A stretch of DNA of 64,000 nt from contig CM028900.1 of the NCBI GenBank assembly GCA_016801885.1, positions 18,618,972 to 18,682,971 of the forward strand, written 5' to 3'. The translations under genes were made by a program, and so were the position numbers. Of this stretch, positions 12,810-26,200 are shown in pieces. The notes below the pieces were generated by a model, which was not told the origin of the DNA, searched no databases, and saw only the letters and a list, made by a program, of their open reading frames with translations. The stretch's first letter is position 1. Every line of letters starts with the position of its first letter. The stretch comes from Toxotes chatareus. Lineage: Eukaryota; Chordata; Actinopteri; Toxotidae.

Positions 12810-14859
12810 TTTCGCACAAACTCCCTGGCAGCTTGGAGTCTCTGCAGGAGCTGCCATCATCCCAGTGGAGAGCAGCTGAGAGGGGTATCATGTCTCTCTT
12901 CTCTCTCTGGCTCTCTGTCTCATCTCTCTCTCTGCAGTTTATTGAAGGTGTATCCGCTCCTTCATTATCTTATCATCTGCAGTCGCTGCCGTGTCTTAAA
13001 GCCCTCAACACGTGATTGTCACACATGCTCATACATATCAATTGTGGGTTCAAATCACTGGAGATCAGCATGGGGACTGCCATAGCAAGATGCTGGTCTT
13101 ACTCTTAACTAACAGAATCTTTGTTCGAGAGTAATAGCAACAGTTTTGTTGAGAATATAGCAAATATCTGATAAATAGGAAACTCATAAAAGCAGTTTTG
13201 AATTGAAATGACATTTTAGGAAATAGAATTTTTATGTTTTACCAAGACTTAGATGAGAAGATTGATATTACTGTCAGAGAATGAAAACAGGAGGGAACAG
13301 CTAGCCTGACTCTGAAGGTAACAAAATTCACTACAACAACTCTGAAACACACTAGTGAAGAGCTTGAAGATAGAAGTGCACATGTTAGTGCTGGCTGACA
13401 TAAAGAAAGTAGCCAGGTAATAGTCTGCATAATCATGACATGTGACTGTCCACAGCTCATCAACAAAACAGACGCACAGTGAAACTTGGCGTTAATTCGC
13501 CTGCGTAGCCGACAGTCAGCACAGAACCCCAACTATAAAAGATGTTTTAAATCTACACACACCGATCTAAACACACCCACCTTTGCAAAGCACCTTGCCG
13601 ACAGACCCTTTCAGAGAACTCAGAGACCTACAGGCTAGCAGATGTGATAGAAAATATCATTACATCATGCCCATGCCCTCAAATTTAAGTTAAACAAGAC
13701 TAATTGATTTTGTGAAAAGAAAACTTTTTTCACCATCTGAGTTTGACGAGGCTACGAGACTAATTTGGCTTTAACTTCTTTTTCTGAATGCAAATGCAAC
13801 AGTCACACTGGAAATGTTAGCTTAAGCATAGCCTGCAAGTATACAGATCAACAGCATCAGTTATAAATAATTTATACTCAATCAGTGCTGGTAATGGCAA
13901 TCATGGCATGTAGAGAATGCACTCAGTCCTCAGGAGGTGTATTGAGTCTTATTAAATGCTGTTCAATAAACATAAACTCAATTTTAGGGGACAGTTAGAT
14001 TGCTGCATACCATGAAAAAGCTTTGATAACATTATGACCCAATGACTAAGATCTAATTATTTACAATAATCCAATTATTATTAGTGTTATAAATGTACTA
14101 ATTCGTTGTCCTAACCACCTACATGTATAAAAAAAAAAAAAACAGACAAGAAAACATTCATTGTGAAAGATTCCTTTTAGTGTTTCAGTGTGTTGAAGAC
14201 AGCGGCTGTGATTTACAAACTGTTGCCAAGAAGCAATTTGGTGTTCATGTGGGGGGCTCCGGCACATGAACAGACGGCTGCCCTGCCCACACCATGGTCC
14301 CATATTACAACGTGACCGCCCATGACCACTTGTAGCCTTGGAAAACGAACCCTGTGCCGCCAGCATCTGCTGTGGGTTTCACAGCACCTACGGGCTGCCA
14401 TTCCCTGCATGCACTGACCTTTAATATACAGCTCCAGAGGAGATTGTACACTGACGGCACAAGTGCTGTGCTCGTTTAACTACAAAGGACTGCAAAGGAC
14501 TGTACCTGTATCCCTTCGTATAGCACCCTCACAGACATTTTATCGATAATATAGGAAATATGTCATGGAAATGAACCAATTGCTGGTTCCTTGGAAAGCT
14601 CTGGTCACTGATAGTACTTTCCCCACGGACTTATTAACCCACTAAAACCACTCCAGTCCCTCTCCCTGTGTCTTTTCCTCTGTATTTATTCATTGTGGTC
14701 TGTAGGTCCCCCACTGCAGCCCTTACACTGACCATTAGAAGAGGGTGTGGGGGATTGGACAACAGAGGCCCACCCTGAGATGCCAGTGATTGGACAGATA
14801 TTTTCAAAAGTCACAAGCATTGACAATGATAATGTCAGGTTATGTCCCTGTGAGTACTT

Positions 14860-14895
<36 letters not shown>

Positions 14896-17800
14896 CACAC
14901 CTACTGCTTCATTTAAGCACAGCAGCTACTGCTGTTTGGCCTTGTAAAATGAATCCTTGGGCAGTCATTCCCACAGCATGGGGCTTTCTACACACATGCA
15001 CACCTACACACACACACACACACACACACACATTTTCTCTGCATGGCTTGGTGGAAGTGCATCTGCGAGCTTCTCATTAAAAGAGCGTGTTGCTGAAAGC
15101 AGGTGTCCTCACACACAAATACACACAGCGACCATAGAATTTATAGCGGCATAGTATTAAAGCATACTCCTAATATTACTCAAGAGACTGATAACTAAAA
15201 TTATGATCCTCATTCTTCTTATCTCCTCATTTGTTTGATCTTTTCTATCTTTATTTATCTCTCTGGCTGACAGTTTATCTGGCCTTTAGGGTTGAGTTAA
15301 GTACATTTTTTTTTCTTTTATATATGTGTGTGTAAGTTTTAGTTGAGTGTTCCAGCTCACTTTCACATAATGTGTCTCTCCATCTTTCTCTCATTCGCTG
15401 TTCTTTGGCTCAGTTTAATAAAACAATACACATTCTCATTCACGCACCGACAGACACTGAGCTGTCTTTTTAATAGCACGTCTTTCCGTTGATCCATCAT
15501 TGTGGCAGCCCATTGAAATGTTAAACGACCAGTATGAAGGGGTTCATCTACGCAAAGGGTTTTTTTTCTATAACCTTTGATAGAGTTTATGTAGCAAAGA
15601 TACAAGCACCTTTTTATAGCCACAAACAGAAAACACACACACACAAGCACATCACTGCTTATTATTTCAGTATTACATGCAGATATAACCACCTATCATA
15701 GCAATGAGGCTGAAATAATAGAAATGTTCCATGAAATTGCAGTGTGCACTTACAAATTATTTGTGCCCTTGTCTACTAGTGTGCGTGTGTGTGTGTGTAC
15801 ATGCTTTAAAGCAATTCCAGTAAATGAAAAAGAGAAAAGGCTTCTTTTAATTTTGTGGTGCTGTTTTTTTCTGAATTGAGCTACTGAGTAGAAACAGGTT
15901 CTTTCTCTGTCCACCTGATTGTAAAAACCCACAGAACAGTCAGATTTGACACCAAATGTTGATGTTTTTACTTTTTTTTTTTTTTTTGTTTTCTTTCCTC
16001 ACAGCCCACTTGTTTGTCTGGTAGATTATCATAGGAAGCCCGGAGGCTGTGCTTATTCATTGTTTTCCAGGGAAATTGAATTCATCACCCAGAAAAAAAA
16101 AAAAAAAAACAACTTTCCATACATTTGCATATTTTTCTTAGGTTCCATAAAACATCTCACTTCCCTGTGGGTGGTCCTGACCCCCAAGCTGAGAACTGTT
16201 GGTTGAAACTTTTCGACCGCACAGCGATACCCATCCTCTGCTCTAAATTCACTCTGGCACTGGTTCTGTCCCATGCTGAGTACAAGAAAAAGAAATCATA
16301 AATTAACAAGGCGGGGAAGTTAAAATCGGACAAATAAAGAATGTAGCAGTAGCAGAAAGACTGAAAAGTTCCCAAATCATAACTTCGGACACAATATCAC
16401 AGAGTCGTAAATTCTCACTGTAATTATGCACAGAAAGTAGCTAACATTTCTCATCTGGGGTTTTAAAGTTCTTTCCGAGGTCGTGAAGCTTCCTATCAGG
16501 TCTGGACAGTCAGTCTGATTGGAGGACGTTTTCCAGCAGGGAATACAGCTTTCTGCAGAGTAAAGGACTTTGTGTCGGCTTAACGCTGTTAAACCTGCCA
16601 TCCCCACAGACAAACAGTGTCTAAACCTGACACTGCTGACCCACGCAAACACACACACAGGCAGACTGAATTCATGCATGTACATAGACAACCACACACA
16701 TACACACAGATGTAGACTTTCTACCACAAGTACATACAGTCACCATCACATGCACGCACATTATTGTACATAAACAACTCATGGACAGAAATTTGACTGA
16801 CACAAAAATGTTGGCATGGAAACTTAAACACAGCTAATACATTCAGACACATTCTACAAGCACATACCTCATCCTTTTGTTTTCTGGATTCCGTGTTTAT
16901 TCTCTTTTCTTCTGTCTGTTTAAAATCACAGTTTCTAGCCTCAAATGCAGAATGTTGTCCAGTATTGAATAAGGTATTGTATCCTATGCATCTTAGTCTA
17001 ATAATAATAAAATATGCAGCACACAGTTTATTCCACTAACTATTCAATGCTTTCCTTTAAATAATGACCGCATTTTGGCTATGGATGGATTGATTGATTT
17101 TGTTAATAACAGTGTTGTTTTAGATAATATAATTTCTCATCCAAAGCTTCTGTTTTGTTTCTGATCAACTGATAAGCTTCTTTACCTGATAGTAAGACAA
17201 GATAATATTTGAAAAATATGCACTCAACTGTTATTTTACAGTGAAAATCTACGGTTTCACAAGCAGGCATTTATCTGAGTTTGTTGGGTATGTGGAATGG
17301 AATAATGTTTTTTTGATAAATACCTTTAACTTGTCATTGCAAGTATAATCCATAGGTAGTGCAGCGATGCTGCCGCTCCCACTGAGCTTTCACAAGCTTC
17401 AAACACACCTTTTCATCTGGAGGGGTCCACTTACTTTCTTTGTTGCCGATATTTTTCCCCTCTAACTCCGTCTCCAACTTAGTCATTACTGCCATACCCC
17501 CTTCTTGATTGGTGTTTTTCACCATGTTTCTGGGTTTTATTATAGTCATTTGTCCAAAGTCAGTCTTTGGTTCTTGTTTTTTCTGTCTGTTTTACAATCT
17601 TTCTTTCCACTCTATATTACGTCTGCTCAGTACTTTTGTCCCTCTGGCTCTCAGTGTTTGCTGTATTCTCCAATTACCTCTTGAAAATGCACAGGTCATT
17701 TTATTGATATTGCAAAGGGAAAAGAAGATGGGTATATAAAAGCAGCCAGTCCAAATTGTTTTTTTTTTCTTTTTCCTTTTTTTTCTTGGAAAATAACTCT

Positions 17801-20192
17801 AGCTGCAATTTTTTTCATTCATAGAGAAATTTAGCTGAAAAGCTCCTTGTGATGGTTTCTCTCAAATGGAAAAGCTTTTAGTTTAGCTTTTGGATACTGT
17901 TCAAACACAATGAGCTGCCCTCTGTCTCTTCACCCTCACCCCGTTCACCCTTCTCTCTTCTTCATTGATATCCCTCCCCTTCCATCTCCATTACTCTCTC
18001 TCTCACCCCCAGAAGGAGGAGGTGTCCCGTGTGCCAGGCTTTGTTTCGGAGAATGGGAAGGAGCAGCTCATGTTTGAGGTGCCTCTAAATGACACCGGCT
18101 CGGCAGGGCTGGGTGTCAGCCTCAAAGGAAACAAGTCCAGGGAGACGGGAGAGGATCTGGGAATCTTCATTAAATCCATTATACATGGAGGAGCTGCGTA
18201 CAAGGTGACATAATGCTCTCATATTTTCTCAAATGAGTAAAAATAAATAAAGGAGAACTGTGTAAGTTCTACAGAAGTTCTGATTTAAAGCATTTAATTT
18301 GTCCTTTCCATTTCCTCTAAGCCTGAAGTTAGCGCTCTGTCTTCCCTGTGCTGAAAAGGAGGATGAAAAGTTTATTCCAAACAGTCAATGTAATGTCACA
18401 CAAGAGTCACAGAGAGTTCACCTCTTCAATTAAAGGACTGAAGTGGAACATTATGGAAAATAATAACTACCATCAGAACAGCTCTTTGTATATGAGACAG
18501 CCTTGTGAGAGCTGTTGTAGCCACTTCAGCTGTCTCTGCGTCTCTGCTGCCATGTGCTCCTGCTCTGTTAACCTTTGACCTCTCACACACCAGGACACAC
18601 TTGACATGACGGAGACAGCAGAGAGTCAGACAAGCAAGCAGATGCACACACACCCACACACCCCCTCACACCCATACACCTGTGCAGCTTGTAGTGTCTG
18701 TGCAGAGACAGACAGGAATAGATGGGCCCAGTCTGCTGTAGAGTCATTGTAAATAACACACCAGAGAGGTCAGACAGAGGGAGATGATGGTAGTCTCTGC
18801 TGATGTGTTTTGGGCTGAGTGGAGTTAGAGAGTCATGGGAAAATGTGTGTCATTCCAAGTTTTTGGTTTTTTTGGATTTATGCTGTTTGACTTCAGTGAA
18901 GGCTACAGGTGCGTGTTTGTGTGTATACAGTCGCCCTCTGTGAACAGCCCAGTGATTCCTCCCATCGTTTAAAAGAGAGCAGAATTATCTTAACATAAAG
19001 CGTAAGGAAATATTAATGGAGCAGTTTGATATTTGTAATGTTTAACATATAGCTACTAATTACTTAAGGACTCGTGCACACATACACGAATTTACATGTT
19101 TTGTTTTTTTTTTTGTTTTTTTTTTTTAAACCCTGATGATTTATGCATAGACATGCAAAACACACATGCAGGATATCTGTAATCCAGCACACGGAAAGTG
19201 CACACTGTGTTTTAATCAAACTGGTGTGTGTTTCACAGGACGGGCGTCTGCGTGTCAATGACCAGCTGGTAGCTGTAAATGGAGAGTCGCTGCTGGGACG
19301 CTCCAATCATGTGGCCATGGAGACGCTCCGCCGCTCCATGTCGCAGGAGGGAAACATGAGAGGGACCATCCAGCTGGTGGTGCTCAGGGCTTTGAAGGTA
19401 CACGCACTCTCAGCCTTATTAGTGCTGCCACTGGGGCCTGAATTTGGAAAAATGGTCCGGTTTATGTGTTAATGTTCACTGTGATTGCGAGTGACTGTTA
19501 GAGCTGCAACAGTTGGCTGATTAATCAGTTAGTCAGTCAACAGAAAAATAATAAATTAAACTTTTAATTTTATTTTTAAGCAAACACGGCAGAAGTTCTC
19601 AGGTTCCTAAATGAGAATACTTTTGGTTTTCTTTATCTTGGATGATTTGAATGGAGTTTTCCAACTGGGTTTTGGACTGTCGATTGTTCAGCACAAAAAC
19701 ATGTGAAGACGTCACCTCGGGCACTTGGAACTTGTGATGTATGGTTTTCAGTATTTGCTGACGTTTTAAAGAACAAACATTTCATTGAGTAATTGAGAAA
19801 CAGACCAGCAGAAGAACTGTTGTAATGGACAAATAAAGGTGAACACACTACATTAAGTCTATTCATAATAAACTTAAATTGTCTCTTTTTATTGTCATAG
19901 AAAGCCAGAATTTGAGTTTGATAAACCTCCAGTGCGAATGAGAGCACATGTATGCTTTTGTCGCTTGGCTGAGAAGAAAACAAACATGCACACCTCCTTG
20001 ATCCTCACCTTGTATCTCCTATCCCCTCTTTTGGCTCTCACTGACTATAGCATCATTTTTTCCTGCGGCTCATTGCCTCTGTCTTTTTCTGCACATACCG
20101 TACTTGACACTAGCCTTCCTGCTCTCTTCCCTGCTCTTACCAGCAGCACCAAAAAGAGCATTTACACTTCAGCTATTCAGATTTTCTGTGTC

Positions 20193-20229
<37 letters not shown>

Positions 20230-23200
20230 GTGTGTGTCTGTCTGTCTGTGACCGAGTGTTCTTCACCCAGCTGTATCTCTTTTCTTTATGAGCAAAAAAA
20301 AAAAAAAAAGATGCTTTTCATCTTGGCTGATGCCTTTAACACGGCTCTGTTGAATGTTTGTACAAACCCTTGCACACATAAAGCTGAGCCGGGTAAGTGT
20401 GAATGGCCTGTTGCACTGCGGAGAAAAAGATCCACATATACACCCTGCATTATATATTCATACACAAACATAACAAGTAAACAGTCAGATAAAAAAGATT
20501 AACACGAAGATAAAACAAGAGAACAGGATTAATGGTATTAAGAAACACTTATCAGCATACATTAAGACAATCCAACAGCATCACAAAATACAACTTTCCA
20601 AATTAGTGTAAATTACCATAAAGTGGCTCAGCGTCTTAGTTAAAGCTGATCTTACTTAGAACCTTTGTGAAAGTAGGGTTTATTTCATGGCTGTTGTATT
20701 AAACTGCAGTAATTTTTGGTAAGCATACCTAATAAACTGGCATCTGAGTGAGTGCGTGTGGATGTAGTGGTACTCTGGGGCTTGCAGGGCTCAGGGCATC
20801 CCCTACCAGTACCTTGATGGTCAAAGCTGTTAGCAACATCAAAGAGTTGCATCCACGTTTCCCTCTTTGTCTTGAGAGTGGAAAAGACAGGATTAAAAAA
20901 AAGAGGGAGATAAAGGCAGATAGATAAGAGCCTGTACCTTTAAAAGCCTTTTTGGGCTTTAGTATTGATGCTTTTAACATTGCAGAAGTGGACCACTCCA
21001 CTTTTTTTCCCCCTCTGATCTTTTTCTTCTTTTTCTTGTATATGTCCTTTAGTCTTTTTCTCACTCACTTCTTACTGTATTCATCTCCAGCCAACTCTGC
21101 CTCAACCTCTCACTTTATCCAGCTGCTCTTTTCATTCAATAACTAGTCAAATGCCCTCTGTCTCCAAGCTAAATAAGTATGGCTCTTATTTGTCATGGCC
21201 ATAACCTGCCTCTCTTCTTCAACATCAGCAATGCTGCTGTCACAATATCTGAATTTACACTATTAAGTATAATTGTTGATACTAATCACAGCGGGAAAAC
21301 TGACAGTATGTTACTTTTTATGAGAAAAAAAGAATCCTTACCATTGTAATTTGGCAAAAGCCTGCAAATCATGTATTCAATAAAAAAAATAAATAAATAA
21401 AAAATAAAAAAAAACACACATCTAACTGGAACTTAGAGTAGAAGAGTTTGCCCTGCTCTGCTGTGTCACTTTTATTTGGACCTGCTAACACCTGGTGCCT
21501 CTCCTTAACCATTTGACTCAAATGTTAAGTGCTACCAAGCAGCAATCCTGCTGACAATCAAAGCCTTTTGTGTAAGAACCATTCTGCTCTTTCCTTCTTT
21601 AGCGCATCAACACCCCTACTAGAACCACGAACTGTTCTCAAGTAGAGAGTTATGAGAGCTGAAAGAACACCTTTATAAATTACACACAGCGATAAACCAG
21701 TATTTTACTGAATCACACCACTGAAACACCATACATATGCATACATGTTAATGAAAACCAATAGTTTTCTACAGACAGATAAATGCAAATTAAATTCCTA
21801 AAGAAATACACACAAAAAGAGACACATCAACACTGCAACTGATGCTTTGTTTGATCATTACAGGACCCTAAGAGAGCCATCCCTCTAGGGAATAGGTGTC
21901 AGTATGACTGTCATTGCCACACTCAGACTCACACACACACACACATACACACACACATAATAGTGATCAGTGTTGAAGGTAGTTACAATACCTACGGGCC
22001 ATGGGAAATGAGGTCCCCTTTTTCACCTTGATCCTCCACTGTCTTTTGAGAGTCTCTCCCTCATTCAGTCACTTGACATCTATTTGTGTTTGAATAGTCT
22101 TCCACAAAGCCCTCACTTGGTGCACTGGTCACCTCTCAGTTTAAATGTAATACGCATACCAAACTCTTACATACAAAACTTTGAAGTTATAACAAAGGTA
22201 AATAACTGAAACATGGGTGATACCAAACTTTGGCAAACATTTAATCAACATATTTTTATATATGTTTGTTTCAGATTATGAGTAGACATCAAGTAGTGTT
22301 GTCCTTTCATAATTGTTGGGAATTTAGGTAGTCAGACCTGTCTCTAATCTCTCTGCATGAAATGTGTTTTCAAAGTGTTGTACACTATTGTGATTTTTGT
22401 GTCCTCTGTGTCTTAGGATCAACATGGTGCGTCACCCAATCGCTCATTTGACGGCTCCACTGGCCTGTCAGGGCTGATGAGCCCAGTGAACGGTCAGACA
22501 GGATTGGTCAGTCAGGCCAATGGCCCCATTCACCCTTCACCCATGCTGACCAACACACTCTATGCATCTAATGGTGAGTGGAGTTTTTTCACAGACATGA
22601 TATTTTCCATACAGCACAGCTTCAGTAGATTGTCATTATTCTTATTTAGTCATCTTGAGTCTCTGTTTCTCCATTGCACTGAGTACCAGAAACTGTGAGT
22701 TATCAAAAGCTGGCACCAGGAGGCTTGGTCCGATTCTTAGGCTTGTTTACTTACAGCATGTTCCTGATCTAAAGCAGGGAATCATGAAAGTTTGCTGAAA
22801 CATTCGGGCAAGGAAGCTAATAAAAACTCATGCTTTGTGAAATTTGGCGTATTTTATGAAAATGGAAAAAAAGGGGTCCTGTAAAAAACATGATTATATT
22901 GCTCAAACTAAGGTTTTAAAAAAAAACTGGCATTGGTACCAAAACTGGTATTGCACTGTCAACAAAGATGCCATATTGTTGTAGTCTGTAATGTTACTGA
23001 TCTACACCGAGCATTATTTTCTCTATTGAGGAAAATGGTTCATTATTATTTTCAAAAACTCATCCAACACATTGTTAATTCAAGTTAAATCTGGCCTTAT
23101 TCAGAATCAGAAAGATTTTATTGATCCCAGCAGGGAAATTGCTTCGTTTCAGTTGCACAACATACAGTTAACACAAATTACTATTAAATAATAATAAAGA

Positions 23201-26200
23201 TAGATACAATACATGAATAGAAAAAAATGTAGAAATGGAAATGTACAAAAACCTCTTAGCATTTGCATACAGCAGGTCCTCTCCTTTGGTAGTGCAATTC
23301 ACAAACTGAGTGAAATTGGGGAGAGTCTTCTCCAGTTGAAGTCCCTGGAGATCAGAGTCTGGAGTCTTGTGGTAACAGAGTGGATGACGTGGTGGCTGGG
23401 TTAGCGGAGGGGATGTGTGTAAACAATAACCATGATGATGTGCGAGAACTCCCTGGGAATGTAGTATGGACGTAGCTCCTTGGCATTTCATGTTTCCATC
23501 CCTGATTTTAGCTGAACGTAATCCACATGACTATTATTTCGTTTTTCTGCTTTATTTTTTGCCATTAAAGCGATAGCAAAGGTGGGCATATCGTTTGCGG
23601 TAATTTCAGTAAAGCTCTGCATAAGCTTAATCATCATGAGCGACGTCTCCAAGATAAAACAAACACAAACATAAACAAAACAGGTACTGCCGTCTGCACT
23701 CCAGCCTTAATTAGACACTATTCTGCTCCTGTTTTCCCTTTCATTTCTCTCCCTAGCTCCGTCTTCTGCTTTATTTTTCTCTTGTGTTCCTCAAGGTTGT
23801 TCTGTTTGTTATTGCTGGTTTCAGCCTGTTATAAAGAGTTATTTTAGGTCCGTGTGTTTCATATCGCTCTTTCTCAGTAACTCTATCCTCTCCCACCCCT
23901 ATATTATCTGTATGTGCTTGTGTGTGTGTGTGTGCGTGTTGTTGGTTCAGGGATATTTGGCCAGGATCAAACAGTGTTGTTTTTTTGTGTGTGTTTACAC
24001 TGAATCTGGTAAACAGCTTTGACCTTGAATACACTTTGCTGTTCAAATTCACCTCAGCTATAGTGTCATTTACATAAACACATTAATGTGTGTTAGCTTG
24101 TGTCACTGTGTGTCTGTATACAGTAAGCACATTTTTCAGGCTGTGTGAGTTGTTGCCAGTATTTTAGTCTCCTAATGAACTATTTCACATGCTGAATCCA
24201 TTTTATTTGGAATTGAAGTCCAAATTAAAATGAAGAAATCTTTTCCTTGCACCAGTGTGTGCTTCTGCAGAAGAATAAATTGACTTTAATTATTCCCTAC
24301 ATATGTATTTATGCAGATGTGTTATTTTTGCATTTATGGATCTTTCTCTTTATCTCTTATCCATCGCCGCATCTCATTACGTTTGCTACCACGAGTTTTC
24401 CCCTTTCTCACTTTTCTCCTTTCTGTGCACTTTGTCGCTTTGTATTCTCTGTGAAGAGTTAATCTACTCGGAGGCATGGAATAAAATGATATAGAGTTTT
24501 AGTCTAGCTTCAGATATTATACAATCTTGCCTGATTTTTTCATCAAAGCATATTTTGGTTGGTTTTGGGATGGAAAACCAAAATGTCCTAGTATAATAAT
24601 GACCCAGCAGTTTATGTATTCTCACTAAAGGAGCACTGATTCTACACATCAGTTCAAACATCAGTTTACTCATCATGGTTACTGCAAATCACCATCTGAA
24701 AACTGCTTAATGTCTTAATGTGCTTCTGGAGAAGCTTTATCCAATCAAGATATGTCCGAGTTTTTTCAAATAATCTTGATTCTGATCAGAAAATTGAAGG
24801 ATCAATGAGTAAGAATTGGCCAGCTGTCGAATCACAGCCAGGTTTCAACCCTCACTCTCACACTGAGCCAACATTCGTTTGAATAAATCTGTCCTCAGCA
24901 CGGAGAAGGGACTGCTGCAACACAGGTTTATAGCCTACTCACAGTTACTACTTCTTCATCCTCTCATGTTGGACCGAACTGAAGGCTACACTGACTCACT
25001 ATCACCTCCTGAGGTACAAAGTGGTATTATGAGTTGGGACTTGCTGGGGCTAACGGGTCAGCATGCTAACTTCAGGAGATAGTCAAACGTCAAAACTGTT
25101 ATTTATTCACATTCTGTTCAATCTTATTTTTTTAATGTTTTATTGTAAAATACTTACACAGTACTCCTTTATACATGATACAGGCCCTTGTTTTTAAGGG
25201 TTTGAAAAAAAAAAAGCTACTGTATTGTCACAGGCATGTGTTAAATTCTTGATCATTGGGTTCCTTTTAGAGAGGAAAAGGAAAGTGTGGCAGAGACGGG
25301 GAGTGAGTGAGAGAGACATGATTAGATAGACACATTTTAGACAAATACAGATGGCAGGAAGGAAAAGTTGAGTGCAAAAGCGGAGGATTCACATATCTGC
25401 TATTGGAGCAAACTACTATTGATCTATCATCCACGCAACAAATGCCTTTTTCACTTCAAATAGTGGGAGTCAGTGAGAACAGATTTGTGTGCGTGTGTGA
25501 GGTGAAAGAAGAATGTGTTTTTGACGGTTCAGCTGATTAAGGTGCTGGCAGTGAGGAGGAGGGAAGAAGTTTAGAAAAAAAAAGAAGGCTGGAAACTGAG
25601 TGGGAGATAAAATGATTTATGGGAGATCTGAAAGGAGAGATAAATGACAGCCAAAATATCAGAAGACTGCAAGACTGGGAGCAGAAGAAAAATAAAGCAG
25701 GTGATTAGTGTAGAGAAAGTGAGAGGGAGTTACAGAGATGAGAGGGTGTGATATCTTCAGATGCTGCCGGTCCATTTTCAGTCACACGTGTGCGGATGCA
25801 AGCACATAAAGGACACACAGTGAGGATTGTGCAATAATCTCAGTATGTGTTGTGCGGCTGCTGTGGCTGCTGTGTACTCTGAGAAGTGATGACTGTATGT
25901 AAATTGCGCTCGGGATCATTATGTGTCAGTGTACGAAGTTGTCATAAACTCGTTTATCAAGCAGACACAGTCGTATCACTGCTCTACATCTGCAGCGACT
26001 TGCAGATGTAGAGCAGCTGCATTTGTGCTATGGTTTTCATCCTCTCTCTGTTTCCCTTCGGTTTTTCCTCATCCAACCGCTTATCTCTTTCTGTTCTACC
26101 CTTTCTCTCCTCTGTCACTCGCTCTAGTTTTTATCCTAAAGACCTTTTGTCAGTGAAGCTGTCAAGTGAGTTTAGGCTTGTACTCTATTGTTTGTAGAAA

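Larger units (their letters stand above)
6104..18012 (+). other. pard3b: pard3b intron 4 of window (11.9 kb)
   Basis: The largest complete intron. It holds a possible cassette exon at 7221-7304, an imperfect hairpin at 9269-9294, a (TTTA)n patch at about 9759-9781, (TTA)n at 11641-11682, facing (GT)n/(CA)n arrays at 12614-12808 and again at 14863-15032, a GC-richer patch at about 14210-14420, and a poly-T to poly-A segment at 15972-16109. No reading frame with recognisable protein similarity was found on either strand. Confidence 0.8.
19398..22416 (+). other. pard3b: pard3b intron 6 of window
   Basis: A 3.0 kb intron containing a short transposon at about 19500-19830 and an interrupted (TG)n array at 20195-20237 followed by sixteen A's at 20294-20309. 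An A-rich block lies at about 21380-21416. CA-rich DNA lies at 21930-21958. No coding signal was seen. Confidence 0.8.

Noticed and set aside
13040..13060. GGGTTCAAATCACTGG as a tRNA T-arm
   Set aside because: No acceptor stem, D-arm or anticodon arm can be built around it.
19633..19983. Minus-strand 116-codon frame
   Set aside because: It overlaps the short DNA transposon at 19500-19830; no transposase motif and probably accidental.
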